64,000 nt of DNA from Rhizoctonia solani (lineage: Eukaryota > Basidiomycota > Agaricomycetes > Cantharellales > Ceratobasidiaceae): NCBI RefSeq assembly GCF_016906535.1, contig NC_057373.1:3224001-3288000 (forward strand), in the 5' to 3' direction. The notes under the pieces were generated by a model. It did not search any database and was not told the origin of the DNA. It worked only from the letters and a program-made list of their open reading frames with translations. Below, in pieces: positions 1 to 10,707 of this stretch. Every line of letters begins with the position of its first letter. Position 1 is the first letter of the stretch. Position numbers and translations under genes: made by a program.

Positions 1-268
1 ATCACTTCCGGCTTTTGCGCCGTTGATTCCAACTGGAGTACTCCCATACCTTGCGTTTGTGCTATTGACTAGCACGTTCGCACTCGGGTTTTACTTTTCT
101 ACGTAAGTGCTATTCTTCCTATCTAGCTAAGGTTCACCCCTAAATGTCTCCGACAGTCTCCCCAAAAACATCACGCGGCCACATGAAATCGTCGTGTCTG
201 TCCTCGCCAGTGTACTGAGCGGCCTAGGTGTTGTCGCATTGTTCAATAGTGTTGGAGTATATGTCTGA
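1..268 (+). CDS. OST5: OST5/TMEM258-family oligosaccharyltransferase subunit, 3' part
   Basis: This is the C-terminal part of a small subunit of the ER oligosaccharyltransferase, which transfers glycan to nascent N-glycoproteins. Exons are 1-102 (frame starting at base 2) and 157-268, joined over a 54-nt GT-AG intron (gtaagt...gacag). The product has two hydrophobic helices, one around LPYLAFVLLTSTFALGFYF and one around VVSVLASVLSGLGVVALF, separated by a short polar loop with a KNIT sequon. It ends in SVGVYV, and yeast Ost5 and human TMEM258 also end in GVYV or GIYV. About 70 residues are visible; family members are about 80, so only the first few residues lie outside the window. Confidence 0.8.
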
Positions 269-1163
269 ATCCTATCCAATATACCCTCCGCTGCTTGGTA
301 CTTGGCATATAGCGTGGTCCTGCTGCGGAGCCTAGTTGTTGATACGCCATCCATGTCGGCATTCCGGGTTGAGACACTGTGGACGAGTTAGTATGTCGGT
401 TGAGGGATGACAGGCGTAACACATGCCTCCAAAAATATGGTACTGCCTTCGTCGGCACTTCGCAACTAAAGTCGACCGTCAACTATTGAAATCACATTTA
501 TAGTCAAGAAGAGTACCTGTCGCTCTTGGGAAAGAGCCTCTTTGTGGCCGCACTTAGGGCATGTTTCCGCAGTCTATCGATACAATCTCAGCATATTCTA
601 GACGATTGGGAGGGTGCATGCACACTTACTTTGGTTTTTACATTGGCATCCAAATGCTCTTTGGTCTGAGTGGTGCGTTTCAGTTGGAGAACAGAAGGGA
701 ACGCATCAGGGCGTGAGCGGGTCTCGACTTGGTGATTCTCGTAGGCTGTTTGTTTTCAATTGAAGGAACCATGTTAAGGAATATGCAGACATACAGCTAG
801 CAGGCTCGAGGTGACCGCATTGCTCGCACTTGACATGCGGGGCATCCTCCCCAGGAAGATCCAAGAGGGTGCCGCAAGTCGGACAAAAGAGGAGAGAACC
901 TACGTGTGCATCAGTTATGAGGTATATCCCAAGTTAAGATTATCTCAGACCAATGCGATGAGCACGCGGCGGTTCGACTTTGGCAGGCATCGAGGTTGAA
1001 AGAGGGTCAAAGAAGTCCCCATAAACTGACGCTCGGCTTTTCTGAAAATCTCCATCTTATCTTATCTCGTTTTGGATAATCACGTGATAAATCAAACAAC
1101 GCTCCCCTTTCCTTGCTGCGACCCCTATTTACGACATACTCACGACCTTTTACCTTTACTGAA
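269..1163. other. Gene-free spacer and DBF2 promoter region
   Basis: I see no convincing gene here; the short open frames on both strands lack family features. The last 90 bases hold a palindromic E-box at 1080-1087 and form the presumed 5' region of the kinase gene. Confidence 0.5.
1080..1087. promoter_or_regulatory. Palindromic E-box TCACGTGA upstream of the DBF2-like gene
   Basis: A perfect 8-bp palindrome sits 77 bp before the kinase ATG. CACGTG is the core bound by basic helix-loop-helix factors in fungi such as Cbf1. Function here is inferred from position only. Confidence 0.35.
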
Positions 1164-3201
1164 ATGCCTCATATATGGAATCGTGGTGGGGTTGATAGCT
1201 CTTTCAGTACGCCACCCGCATCCCCGAAAAAACGTGGGGTCGAAGGATTACCCAATACAGACGAAGACGTACATATGCTCACGGCCAAACTTGCAATCGA
1301 CGACGTTCACATGGATACTGCTCGCACTGGTACTCGAAAGGGAGCTGGCCTCCAGATATGGGAGCGCGAGGCACTCAATAGTCCCGAGGTTAAACGAAAG
1401 GCGGTGGTCGCGCAAATGTGTAAGCACACGCTACGCGTTTAAATATATCCAGCTTACCAGTTCCATGATTCTTTTCAGTTTTTCTCGACTATTATTTCCA
1501 GAACCTAGGATATCTTGCATCTAGAAAGGAACGACGCGCCGCGTTTGATGCAGATACGCGTGGACGCGGGCTCAGTCCTGCCGAGTATGCGGCCGAGTTC
1601 AAGTCGTACTGTGGTCGTGAGCGTGTAGTTCTGCGTAGGCGCCGTGCCAAGCTACGCGTCGACCAGTTCCATATTATCGCACAGGTTGGGCAGGGTGGAT
1701 ATGGAGAGGTTTACTTGGCACGCAAGAAGGAAACAGGAGAGGTTTGCGCGCTCAAGAAGATGCGCAAAAGGACACTACACAAGATGGATGAGGCGAGTAT
1801 GAGAATATAGCTTTCCAATCACATAACTCATACTTCTTTCCATAGATTCGGCATGTATTGGTAGAGCGTGATATCCTGACTGCAACCAAGACACCTTGGC
1901 TTGTTCGCCTACTTTACGCTTTCCAAGATCCCACATTCGTGTACCTTGCGATGGAATATGTACCAGGTGGTGACTTCCGTACCTTACTGAACAACTCGGG
2001 AGTCTTGAAGGAAGAACATGCGCGCTTCTATATTAGCGAGATGATCCAAGCTGTCTCGGAGCTTCATAAACTAGGATACATCCATCGTGACTTGAAACCA
2101 GAGGTGAGTTCGCTTTTAGCACGCGGTGCCTCGTATTAATCAGAATCTATTCAGAACTTCCTGGTCGATGGGACTGGTCATGTTAAGCTCACTGACTTTG
2201 GGTTGGCCACCGGTGCACTGAATCCTAAAATCGTTGAGTCTCTTAAGCACAAGGTATGGGCTTTTCTTCGGGTATCCCACATACTGTCACTTATTTAAAT
2301 CATCTATGCAGCTCGAAGAAGCATCAGATGAGAACGTTGTTCACCGAAGTACATGGACAGGCGTAGTATGTACCGAAGTATGCGGAATGAGGATGCCCGC
2401 TATGTAAGCATTGACACCCCAGCGCGGTACATGACCTGGTATTAATGCTTAAAATGATACCCAGGCCGACTCAATCGTCGGCTCTCCTGATTACATGGTG
2501 TGTATTCGCCCCCGATCTGACTCTACAATCGGTCTAACACCATACTAGGCCCCCGAGGTCCTTCGCGGAAAGCCGTACACATACAGTGTAGACTTCTGGT
2601 CGCTGGGATGTATCCTATTCGAATTCCTCTCGGGATTCCCTCCATTCTCGGGTGGATCATCTGATGAGACCTGGGCTAATCTCAAGAACTGGAACAAGGT
2701 GTTGAAACGGCCTGAATACGACCGACCTGAAGATTTGATCTTCAATCTGAGTGATGTCGCCTGGGACTGCATCACCAGGTAAAATCACCCTACTAAATGT
2801 CCATGAATGCATGCACTAACAAACAGCTTAGGTTAATTGCAGGCGCCAGCACCCGACCTTCCAAACTCCCCCAAATCGCAGACCATCCGTTCTTTGAAGG
2901 ATCTCACTGGGAAGATCTTCGCTCGATCCCTGCGCCCTTTGTACCAGCATTGGACAGCGAGGAGGACGTTGGTTATTACGACGACTTTACCAACTCTGAA
3001 GATATGGCCAAATACGCTGAAGTCCAAGCAAAACAGCGATCCGTGGACAAGGTGGCCGAAAAAGAAGAGAAGTTTGGACGGGGCGTTTGGGTTGGATTCA
3101 CGTTTGGAAAGAACGGGATGGGTCCAAAGGGAATGAATGCGATGGTTACGGGCAGCGGGATTGCCGAGGTCGAGGAGGGCCATTTGGACACGATTTTCTA
3201 G
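1164..3201 (+). CDS. DBF2: DBF2/Sid2-type NDR-family serine/threonine kinase (one apparent frame break)
   Basis: AGC-group kinase of the NDR/LATS branch, the terminal kinase of the mitotic exit/septation network, expected to bind Mob1. Eight exons: 1164-1419, 1479-1792, 1846-2103, 2155-2253, 2312-2403, 2465-2497, 2549-2778, 2832-3201. Visible features in order: an N-terminal Mob-binding-type helix region ending RRRRAKLR; a GQGGYGEV glycine loop; catalytic HRDLKPEN; DFG in LTDFGLAT; an activation segment GSPDYMAPE; and a C-terminal hydrophobic motif VGFTF as in Dbf2. ATG 1164 is the first in-frame Met of the exon. Intron 2 starts with GC (gcgagt), not GT. In exon 5 one base appears to be missing near 2351-2353, because conserved sequence resumes in the next frame at ATG 2353. 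With that base the product would be about 550 aa, normal for the family. A longer intron 4 ending at 2350 is a less likely alternative. Confidence 0.85.
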
Positions 3202-3728
3202 TGTGGGCTTTGGTGTAGACTATATTACGGCTATCATGAGATTTAATGATTTCGATTGTTTGGTTTAAACTCTGGGCGAGGCCTGAATTCCTAGTTGGAC
3301 CGGGTAATACTTATCAACTCAATCAATCCTGATCGGGTACGCACACAATGATATGTTTATAAATATCGAGTGTTCGTACTTGGGTATCGTGGTCGGCGGC
3401 GCAGTTGATGCAGAAATTTATTGAGCCTTATACATCAGTCTTTTATTGATATGACTGTGCCGCTGTGACCGTCGCAGCAAGTGGCTGTGCCCGATCACGG
3501 CTGGTCCGAACCGATGTCGGCCAACAGTATATGATGCCTGAAGCCGAGATAAATGTATCAAGATAGCCCTTCATAACACTCACGCACGTTGATCAAGAAA
3601 CAAGTATAAATGACACACTTCGAGCCACATATTTATCCATAGCGCACTTCTACCTCTCCCCCCCTCGCATACCAGGACCATGGCTACGCAAGTGGATAAC
3701 TAGGCCGGGTGTTTGCTTCTACTTATAG
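3202..3728. other. Intergenic spacer
   Basis: No gene is visible. It contains the kinase 3' flank and, at 3605-3611, a TATA-like tataaat about 75 bp before a candidate ATG at 3680. The ATG at 3680 meets a stop after seven codons, so it can only start the next gene if an intron follows at once. Confidence 0.4.
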
Positions 3729-4334
3729 ACGCTTTCAGGTACACCCTTTCGAGCAATGATCCGAGAAACACAATTCTTACAGATCAGGAAGGTAAAATCA
3801 TATATAATGTATGTTTCAGACTCACAAGATCGAGACAAACGAGCTAAGGGAATTCTACAGATATCGACACCAAATCTATTAATGAACGTGTCCACCACAA
3901 TCACTCGAGGCGACGGCTCCGTGGTCGCGGTCATCCACTGGAATGTCCTTGGTAAAAACGAAATCTCAATGAATGGGACAACTCAGCGGGTCGTTGATGT
4001 TTTTCCCAGGTCCAAGACACTAACAAGGTGGGTATATGCATATATCTCATCATCTTGGGTCTAGTTCTATTTTCTTTGTTGCTAGATCTCGAGTATACAC
4101 AGCAGGTGCAGAACCGTTTAAATGGAAGAACAGCACCAAGTTATATGTAAGTGGTTCCGATATGTGATTCCGATAGCCGGATGGCAACTATGTTCGTAGT
4201 GCGTGTCGGAGAGCAGTGGATTGAATATAGCAACCTACTACAAGTCACTGTTCGCGATGTTTAGGGAGAAGAAGTCGACCCTTGATATTTCGCCGAGTGC
4301 ACTACACCTTTCAGATCTTCTAGTAGGCACGTAG
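3729..4334 (+). CDS. DUF6593-domain protein (5' end unresolved)
   Basis: Small protein matching the DUF6593 domain that is abundant in Agaricomycetes and has no established function. Exons read: 3729-3808, 3861-4027, 4086-4146, 4200-4334, with 52-58 nt introns. The translation runs YTLSSNDPRNTILTD, then ISTPNLL...TTITR, VVAVIHWNVLG, SRVYTAGAEPFKW, ending in IATYYKSLFAM...LDISPSALHLSDLL. These are the usual blocks of the domain: an N-terminal 'ND.rnT.l.d..G.iiY', a central 'IhW' and a C-terminal 'yLeIsp...lLD'. The start lies upstream and could involve ATG 3680 plus an intron. At the 3' end the frame reads to TAG 4332-4334; a further segment (VTWCIMEREGED) at about 4382-4420 resembles the usual family tail but cannot be joined by a canonical intron. 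Confidence 0.55.
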
Positions 4335-5197
4335 TATTAACCATTAATTCCATTGAAACTATGACTAACTGCGGGGCTTAGTGACGTGGTGCATCATGGA
4401 AAGGGAGGGGGAGGATTAGGTTGTGGTTGTTGTCTAACCAGAGCTTAAATCACCTCTTCAAGCAGGTAGTCGGTGAATTGTTCTCAAGTCGATACTTTCA
4501 TCTTCCTTCTCGACAGAAGCTTTCACAAATCTGGCAGAGTTTTATCATCGGGTACGCATATAACTCGAGCATATCTCACAATAAATTTCCCTTGTTATTA
4601 TGAGAGGATTCGTAGCTCTGCACGGTACACGAAACCAATCGACGCCATCTTTATTTTTACTTGTTTTATTTTCTATCGCCAATTCCTCTCAGAACTTGTG
4701 AATATATCGTGACCTTCCATAGACCTTGGGCTTGGATCAGTTCGTTCCCGACGGTCATTATGAATCAGTAATCATCAATTAACCCCTAGTTTGCATGCAT
4801 CTATCTCTTTTCAATTTGACTATGACAGTCGCAGACCCTCCTAACTACCACACCTTATGGCGTGACAGCAAATATAATATATCTCAAATCTGACATAATA
4901 CTCGAATATATTGGGACTCAATTGTGGATCACATTATAGTTTCGCTGAAACCGCAGAACCCACCCTGGAGCGATCCACGGCGCTTATTCCTTCCGCTTAC
5001 CAACGCGGTGCCAAATCAACCGCCCAGCGCTTTATCTTACACCAAGCTGACTGACGACCCTAAAGAGGCGCTCGGGCACAAAGAGTGGTATATAGGGCTG
5101 CAACGCACGCACTGCCCATGAATCCAGTATATTTGAACTCACGCTGGCTCCACATTTACTATTATTTTTCTCCCTCTTCATTACCGCTATCGCTACG
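4335..5197. other. Intergenic, AT-rich
   Basis: No supported gene. The short frames between 4421 and 4712 are overlapping, low-complexity and unlike any family. A TATA-like tatata at 5089-5094 lies about 105 bp before the dioxygenase ATG. Confidence 0.4.
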
Positions 5198-6672
5198 ATG
5201 ATAATTCCCGACATTGACACCGTGGCTACGAACCAAAGTTCAGCCTTGCCTCTAACAGACGACGCATGGGAGACAGCTCTGGAGTCCCTCCCTTCAGCTG
5301 AACGTAATAATGGGAAGATACCTGCTTTTTTCTTTGCTCACGGAAGTACGTCCTTTTCTCAATTTGTGGCGGCTCGGTAATTTAGCTTTGATTATCTATG
5401 TTGATAGGCCCCAACCTTCTTCGCGACACTACTGGAGACCCCTTGTTCTCTAACATGCGTAGTCAAGATATTAACGGAACTCTACCACGTTTTCTGAAGA
5501 AATTTGGACCCGCATTGATGGATAAGTACAACCCCAAAGGCATCGTAGTGTTTAGCGCACACTGGGAAGAAGATGAAGAGGTCCTAGGTACGCTTTAATG
5601 CTCCTCTTTTTGAAATTATATATCGACAAAAGTAGTGAGTAACTATGATGAGAATCCATTGTTAATGGATTACTATGGTTTTGAGCCTTGGGTATGTGTA
5701 TCAATAGGTCATTCAACCATAATGGAAGAAACTAACAGATGCATAGATGTACCGAGTCAAATTCAAATCCCGTGGTGATCCGGAGCTTTCTGAGCGAATC
5801 GTGAATGTCCTGAAAGCTGGGGGGTTTAAGTCACGTACACTCGGGAAGACAGAGTGGAGGGGGCATGACGGAAGACGTGGGGCTAGCGGAATCGGGGTTA
5901 GTTACTGATTGAAATATTTGACTACAGCTGGTAGACTGACTTGAATATCTGCATTGGCTTTGGCTCGCTCTACCTAATTATCTTTCGGTATTTGTATCCG
6001 ATATGACGATATGGTCTTGCGGACATTTCTCCTTTCACAACCCCTCCCTAAAAGTTCGACCATGGGGTGTTCGTCCCTTTCAAGTTCATGTTCGGTGATG
6101 AATTCACTTCTATACCTATAGTTGAAGTTTCCCAAGACGGAGACCTTTCTCCAGAACGGAATTGGAAAATCGGAAGAGCCGTGGACTGCCTGAGGTAGGG
6201 GTGCCCTATTTATTTCCTTCCGTTTTCTCGTCACCACCCCCGACCTCGATTTTAACGTCAAGGGATACCACTTTACAGGTCGGAAGGCTATTTGGTACTT
6301 TCTGGGGGTTAACTATACACACTTTCCAAGACTGGTCAGCATGGCATGAGGACAGTGCCGCCCCGCCGTACCTGGCATTCCATAAAGCTTTGTTGAGAGC
6401 CTTGATCGTTCAGGATGTGAGCTATTTTTTCTTCCATCCCCGGATGTCGTCTATTTAATGCTAACAAATTCATATAGCCGACTGAACGAAAAAAGGCCCT
6501 CCTATCACTTACTTCTCACCCTGCATTCCGTATTTCTCATCCAAGGGAAGATCATTTCACTCCACTCTACGTTGCGGCCGGTGCCGGAGATATTGGCGGG
6601 TCGATTGTGTTAGACGCAAACTATGGCCTAGCTAGCGTTGCATTTGGAATCGAGAATCAGAGAAATGCATAA
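5198..6672 (+). CDS. LigB-type extradiol ring-cleavage dioxygenase (one apparent frame break)
   Basis: Non-haem dioxygenase of the LigB/4,5-DOPA-extradiol family, which opens catechol rings. Exons: 5198-5345, 5408-5587, 5636-5691, 5747-5896, 6055-6194, 6279-6416, 6478-6672. Family metal and active-site histidines are seen in AHGSPNLL, VFSAHWE, FDHGVFVPF and HPREDHFTPLYVA. Exon 6 breaks: the expected LSGG is read up to a G5 run at 6304-6308, then conserved LTIHTFQDWSAW continues in another frame, so one G seems missing. Summing exons plus one base gives 335 aa, close to the family size. All other splice phases agree. Substrate is unknown. It is either an active gene with an assembly indel or a recent pseudogene. 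Confidence 0.8.
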
Positions 6673-7428
6673 GAGGATAAATTAATGGGATTGGGTATCA
6701 CGCTGAGTGTATTATTCTTTACTATACACAGCCCTTATGTGAATATTCCTCTGCCTACTCCTTTCGAGTGCTTTGATCCCGCAGCTAGCATTGGAAAAGC
6801 TAGGGCAATCCACGAAAGAAGTACGCCCAATCCAAAAAAGTGTGCGACCTTGATCCTGGTAACTAATTGGTCAAACGTAACTATGTTGAGCGAATGTAGC
6901 AAAAATTCCACTCTTGGGAAAATACCAACGCTATCCAAAAGTCGCTAATTATAACTTGCTATCATGATTGATGGTTTCGAGCGGGTGCGTTCCAGGGTGA
7001 TTCTCAAACATGTTTGATTATCTATGCTTTGTTTGACCAATTGTCTTAAAACCCGCAGCGAGGAAGTAGTCATATGAAATATGGTATGAACAAGAATAGC
7101 CGGAGTTTGTGACTTCTTGTCATTTGCCGAGGGATTTGGAGCATCGGTCAGTCTTCCTATTACACAAATACGGTTCTAGCTCCGTAATTATGCTCATAAT
7201 CTCTAAAACACGCAGTCTTTTGACGCCTTTAGGGCCAACGAAGTGCGGACCGCAGCATTTTCTCTCAACGCTTCAATGCACAGGTTCTTACCACTTAGCC
7301 CACCTGGAGGAGCCTGTAGACTGAGGTTATAGCTATATAAGACCACTAATCTCGACCGATCAGCCCAACATTCATCCACTCTCGTTCTATTTGTACTCAC
7401 TGATCATTGTATCTCCCTTGACCTCATC
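6673..7428. other. Intergenic and promoter of the secreted-protein gene
   Basis: No gene supported. A clear TATA box (tatataa, 7334-7340) sits about 90 bp before ATG 7429. Confidence 0.45.
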
Positions 7429-8470
7429 ATGTTTAAGCTTACTCGTGCTTTCGTCGTCGCCGCCGTCCTCAGTAGCAGCGTATTATGTGCGCCTGTTCCT
7501 CAAGACCTTGGTAAGCCTATCAGTGCTGGCGTGAGTATCGCACATATATTACAGTTTATCGATATCACTCAATATGGCCTGCGTTTGCAGCAATCCGCCG
7601 ATCCGTCTGCGCACGCGAGCAGTGTATTCGGCACCACCGCACAGGACCCCAACTACCAGTCTCGTCCCACCGCACTTTGCATCGTCCCTGACATGGCCAA
7701 GGATGCTGGACTCTCACAAGGTCAGGAGCAGCTGGTAGTCAAGCAGGCACTCGAGCTGTGCCCTCAGGCAAAGACAATTGCTGTACGTCCGCTCGCCAAG
7801 CCAAAGAGCTATGTACTGATGTTGCATTCGGTAGGTCTCGTCAAAGAGCCCAAAGCGCAGCCGACAAGTCCCCAATGGTGGCGTACCAGCACCTCCACCC
7901 GTCCGTGAGCCTCAGCCAGGTGCCCCTCACGCGGTTCGTTCAGTCAATGACCAACCTCTAAACGTGGAAGCTCCTCAGCCACCACTCCCCAAGCCTGTTC
8001 CCGCTGTTCCCGCTGTTCCCGAGCCACATGTAGCCCGCGACCTCCCACCTAACCCCGAACCTGTTCCACACTTTTCACCCGAGCCACTTCCTGCCGTACC
8101 TCACCAGGTCGCCTCTCGCTCTCCGCCTACTCCAGCACCGAACCCCCAGGTGCCCCCTCAACCAGAGCCTATGCACCCTCACCCGGTCGCTCGGACAGAT
8201 GCGGGGAAACCGCCAAAGGACGAGCAACCTCCGCGTCCGCTGCCATCGCCTGTTCCAGAAGCCCCTCGGCCGCATGTGGCCCGGTCCAAAGGTCAACCCC
8301 AGCCCGTTCATCAGCCCGAACTTCAGCCAGTACCCGAGGCAGCTCCCCAGCCAGATGCTCCTCATCCCCGTGTAGCTCGTTTTGAACACCCCCAGGTCAC
8401 GCGCCCGAACACTGAGCTCCCACCCCAGTCGATTCCTCAGCCAGACGGACCTCTCCCAGTTGAGCATTGA
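7429..8470 (+). CDS. Secreted Pro-rich repeat protein
   Basis: Unrecognised secreted protein of 309 aa. Exons: 7429-7530, 7591-7782, 7835-8470, both introns in phase 0. Residues 1-21 form a signal peptide (FVVAAVLSSSVLCA) followed by PVPQ. Residues 35-98 are a small domain with two Cys (LCIVPD and LELCPQA). From about residue 115 to the end the chain is Pro/Glu/Gln-rich and carries an H-x-V-A-R type motif at Arg 133, 166, 193 (variant), 218, 248 and 280, about every 25-33 residues. Regular Arg-ended motifs suggest a precursor cut into peptides, but there are no dibasic Kex2 sites at the repeats, so a structural cell-wall or glue-like role is equally possible. The TATA box at 7334 supports the start. 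Confidence 0.7.
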
Positions 8471-9000
8471 TTTTATTTTTGCGTTTCAGAATGTTGTACA
8501 GATAGGTAGAGCACTTGGACATTCGTGCATATAGTCTCTCCTATAGCTTCGCTCCTTATTTTTTAATGCATATTAGTTTCCTTGGACAGATACTCGCACG
8601 TGGTGAGAAACTTGCAGATGAAAAAAAAAGCCGCTGCACTTGAACACTCCCAATAATCCGATTGACGGTATCTCCCGTTGAGTACCACACGGGCCAGTAA
8701 GCTCAAGAAGACTGCTTGAAGGATGGTATTGCTACTATTCGTATTAAGCATCGGTTGTACTGGTGATACATGATGGATATATCGGAAACATGAAGACAAA
8801 CGTGGGCACAATGAAAGAGACGAAGTGAATTCGAAAGATGTATTTCAGGACGAGAAATGCGAAGGGTATGAATTACTGAGAGTATCCGGATGGCGAAAAT
8901 AAAAGTCTAATTCCCGGAAAAAAAAGAACCGAAAAACAAAGGACAGAGTAACAATAAGAATACTGGACGATGATGGGATGCAGTTCAAAAAGTCAATGTC
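8471..9000. other. Convergent intergenic spacer
   Basis: This lies between two gene 3' ends (plus-strand secreted protein, minus-strand F-box protein). It is AT-rich with several A runs; no gene seen. Confidence 0.4.
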
Positions 9001-10254
9001 TTAGCCGTGCCTCCTTTTTCTATCCGTATAAGTGTAGATACCGACTGGAAATATGACTCGCTCCAAGTTCGGATGAATCCGGTGCCATGACTTTACTATT
9101 TGTATATGGCATTGCTGATCATGGAGCGCGTCAGAGATTGGGATCGACCAGCTATCTGTGGCTCCGAATTCCGATTGTGGGAGTATGTAGCGAGGTGAAG
9201 GTACCGAAAGAACATTAGAAATATTTTCTGTTAGGGTATTCGTCTGTGATAGCATATCAGAAGTTGTTCTGGTAGGCCGTGGGCCAGGGATTTTGCGAAT
9301 GTATGCGCCTAGATCTGGTGGCCGAGACATCAGGACGAGGGTTCTGAGGCTTGGAAACTTGGGTAGAATAAATGCGAACATATTATGCAGTTCATCCTGA
9401 CCATGGTTGCGCTAAGTAATATAAATGAGTGGTCATGGACTCCAACTCACCCGTTTGATACAGCCTTCGTGTATTTCCAGTCTCAACAGGGCGATGAACG
9501 GAGCGTATAGACCGAGAACAGCTAGTCCCGGTGTCAAAATCTTCGGGACCATCGAAATAGCGTTAACGTCCACGCCGACAACAAGCTCTAGCGATTCCGG
9601 CGGCTTGGCCGACCGAAGTGCCATGATAAGTTCAATGAAGGAGCCGGATTTGCCGATTGTCCCCAGTACGGAGAGTCGAGAAAGGCGTGACAGACGCGTC
9701 CGTATCAGCACGGGGAGCAGCTGTAATGGAGCAGCCAGGTCTCGTAGCGCGGGAAGCGCTTCAGGGTCAAGAGTAGATATATCTTCCGGTCGACAGACAA
9801 CATACAGTTCCTCAATACATGGCTGGGTTGACAAGAATTGGGAGACTGGGTATGAAGGGTCGGAAGCGATAATGCAGACGAACTTTTTGAGCCGACAGGA
9901 CATTTGGCTCATGACACTAGATGTTGCGTATGTGCCAAGCTGAAGCGAGAGTGTGTGCAACTCCGTCATGTTACCTAGCGCACGGGTAAGGAGGGCATGG
10001 AATGGTCGTAGGATGTTGGAAGGGGAAAGATGAAGAGAGAATGACCGTACCATATGCGCCAGCTCCAAGTTTGTTGATAGCGTAAGCAGGCATCGTGTGG
10101 TGCGAGATATGTTCATGTGCGGGATGGACGCGTACAATGTACGAATAGAAATGGAATAAACACTGTGGGATACCAACGAAAGTTGAGCTTGAGTGCCCAT
10201 ATCTGCGTATCGAGATACGAGATCAAGCAGCTCGGTGGGGAGTCTCACAACCAT
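9001..10254 (-). CDS. F-box/leucine-rich-type protein
   Basis: Predicted 399-aa protein in two exons on the minus strand: 10254-9451 and 9396-9001, joined in phase 0 over a 54-nt intron (gtgagt...gtcag). The N-terminus (VVRLPTELLDLVSRYAD..., residues 2-40) fits the F-box pattern LPxELL. The rest is a series of irregular leucine-rich segments such as LHTLSLQLGTY, SRLSRLSVLGTIG and FPSLRTLVLMS, as in the large F-box families of Agaricomycetes. Such proteins act as substrate receptors of SCF ubiquitin ligases; the target is unknown. Composition and intron size match the neighbouring genes. Confidence 0.65.
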
Positions 10255-10707
10255 CGTGGTCTCTCTCTGGCGGTGATGGACTTGGCTAAGCCGGGGAGGT
10301 TGATCGGCAATGTTGGTATATCAAATTAGCTAATCACCGTGGGGTTGGTTCTTGACCCTGGCCCTATCCCTGTCCTCTGAATAGTATCTATGAATTGACG
10401 TTCATCCATGAAAAGCACTCAAGCACTTAAAATATCTGTGTGAATTCTAACTCTCCGGATTTCAAAAGGCTTTTTGTGGACTTTTCACAACAAACAGCAG
10501 ATTTTCGAACGAATAAAACTAAATGTCCGGTGAACGCGTAAGTAATACGCCTCCGGACTATGATTGCCTCTGTGGACAACTGACTCAATAGTAAGAATAA
10601 AGACACGAGCACGATTCAACACATCTTAAATAATGTACTGAATGATGAAAGCTCGTTAAGAAGGACTGATTTGCATACAAGTTATCAGATACCAGTGGTC
10701 GATCATA
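10255..10707. other. Spacer upstream of the TPR-CHAT gene
   Basis: No start codon or recognisable N-terminal exon for the downstream TPR gene is found here. The reading frame of that gene opens after a TAA near 10660 without any ATG. Confidence 0.4.
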
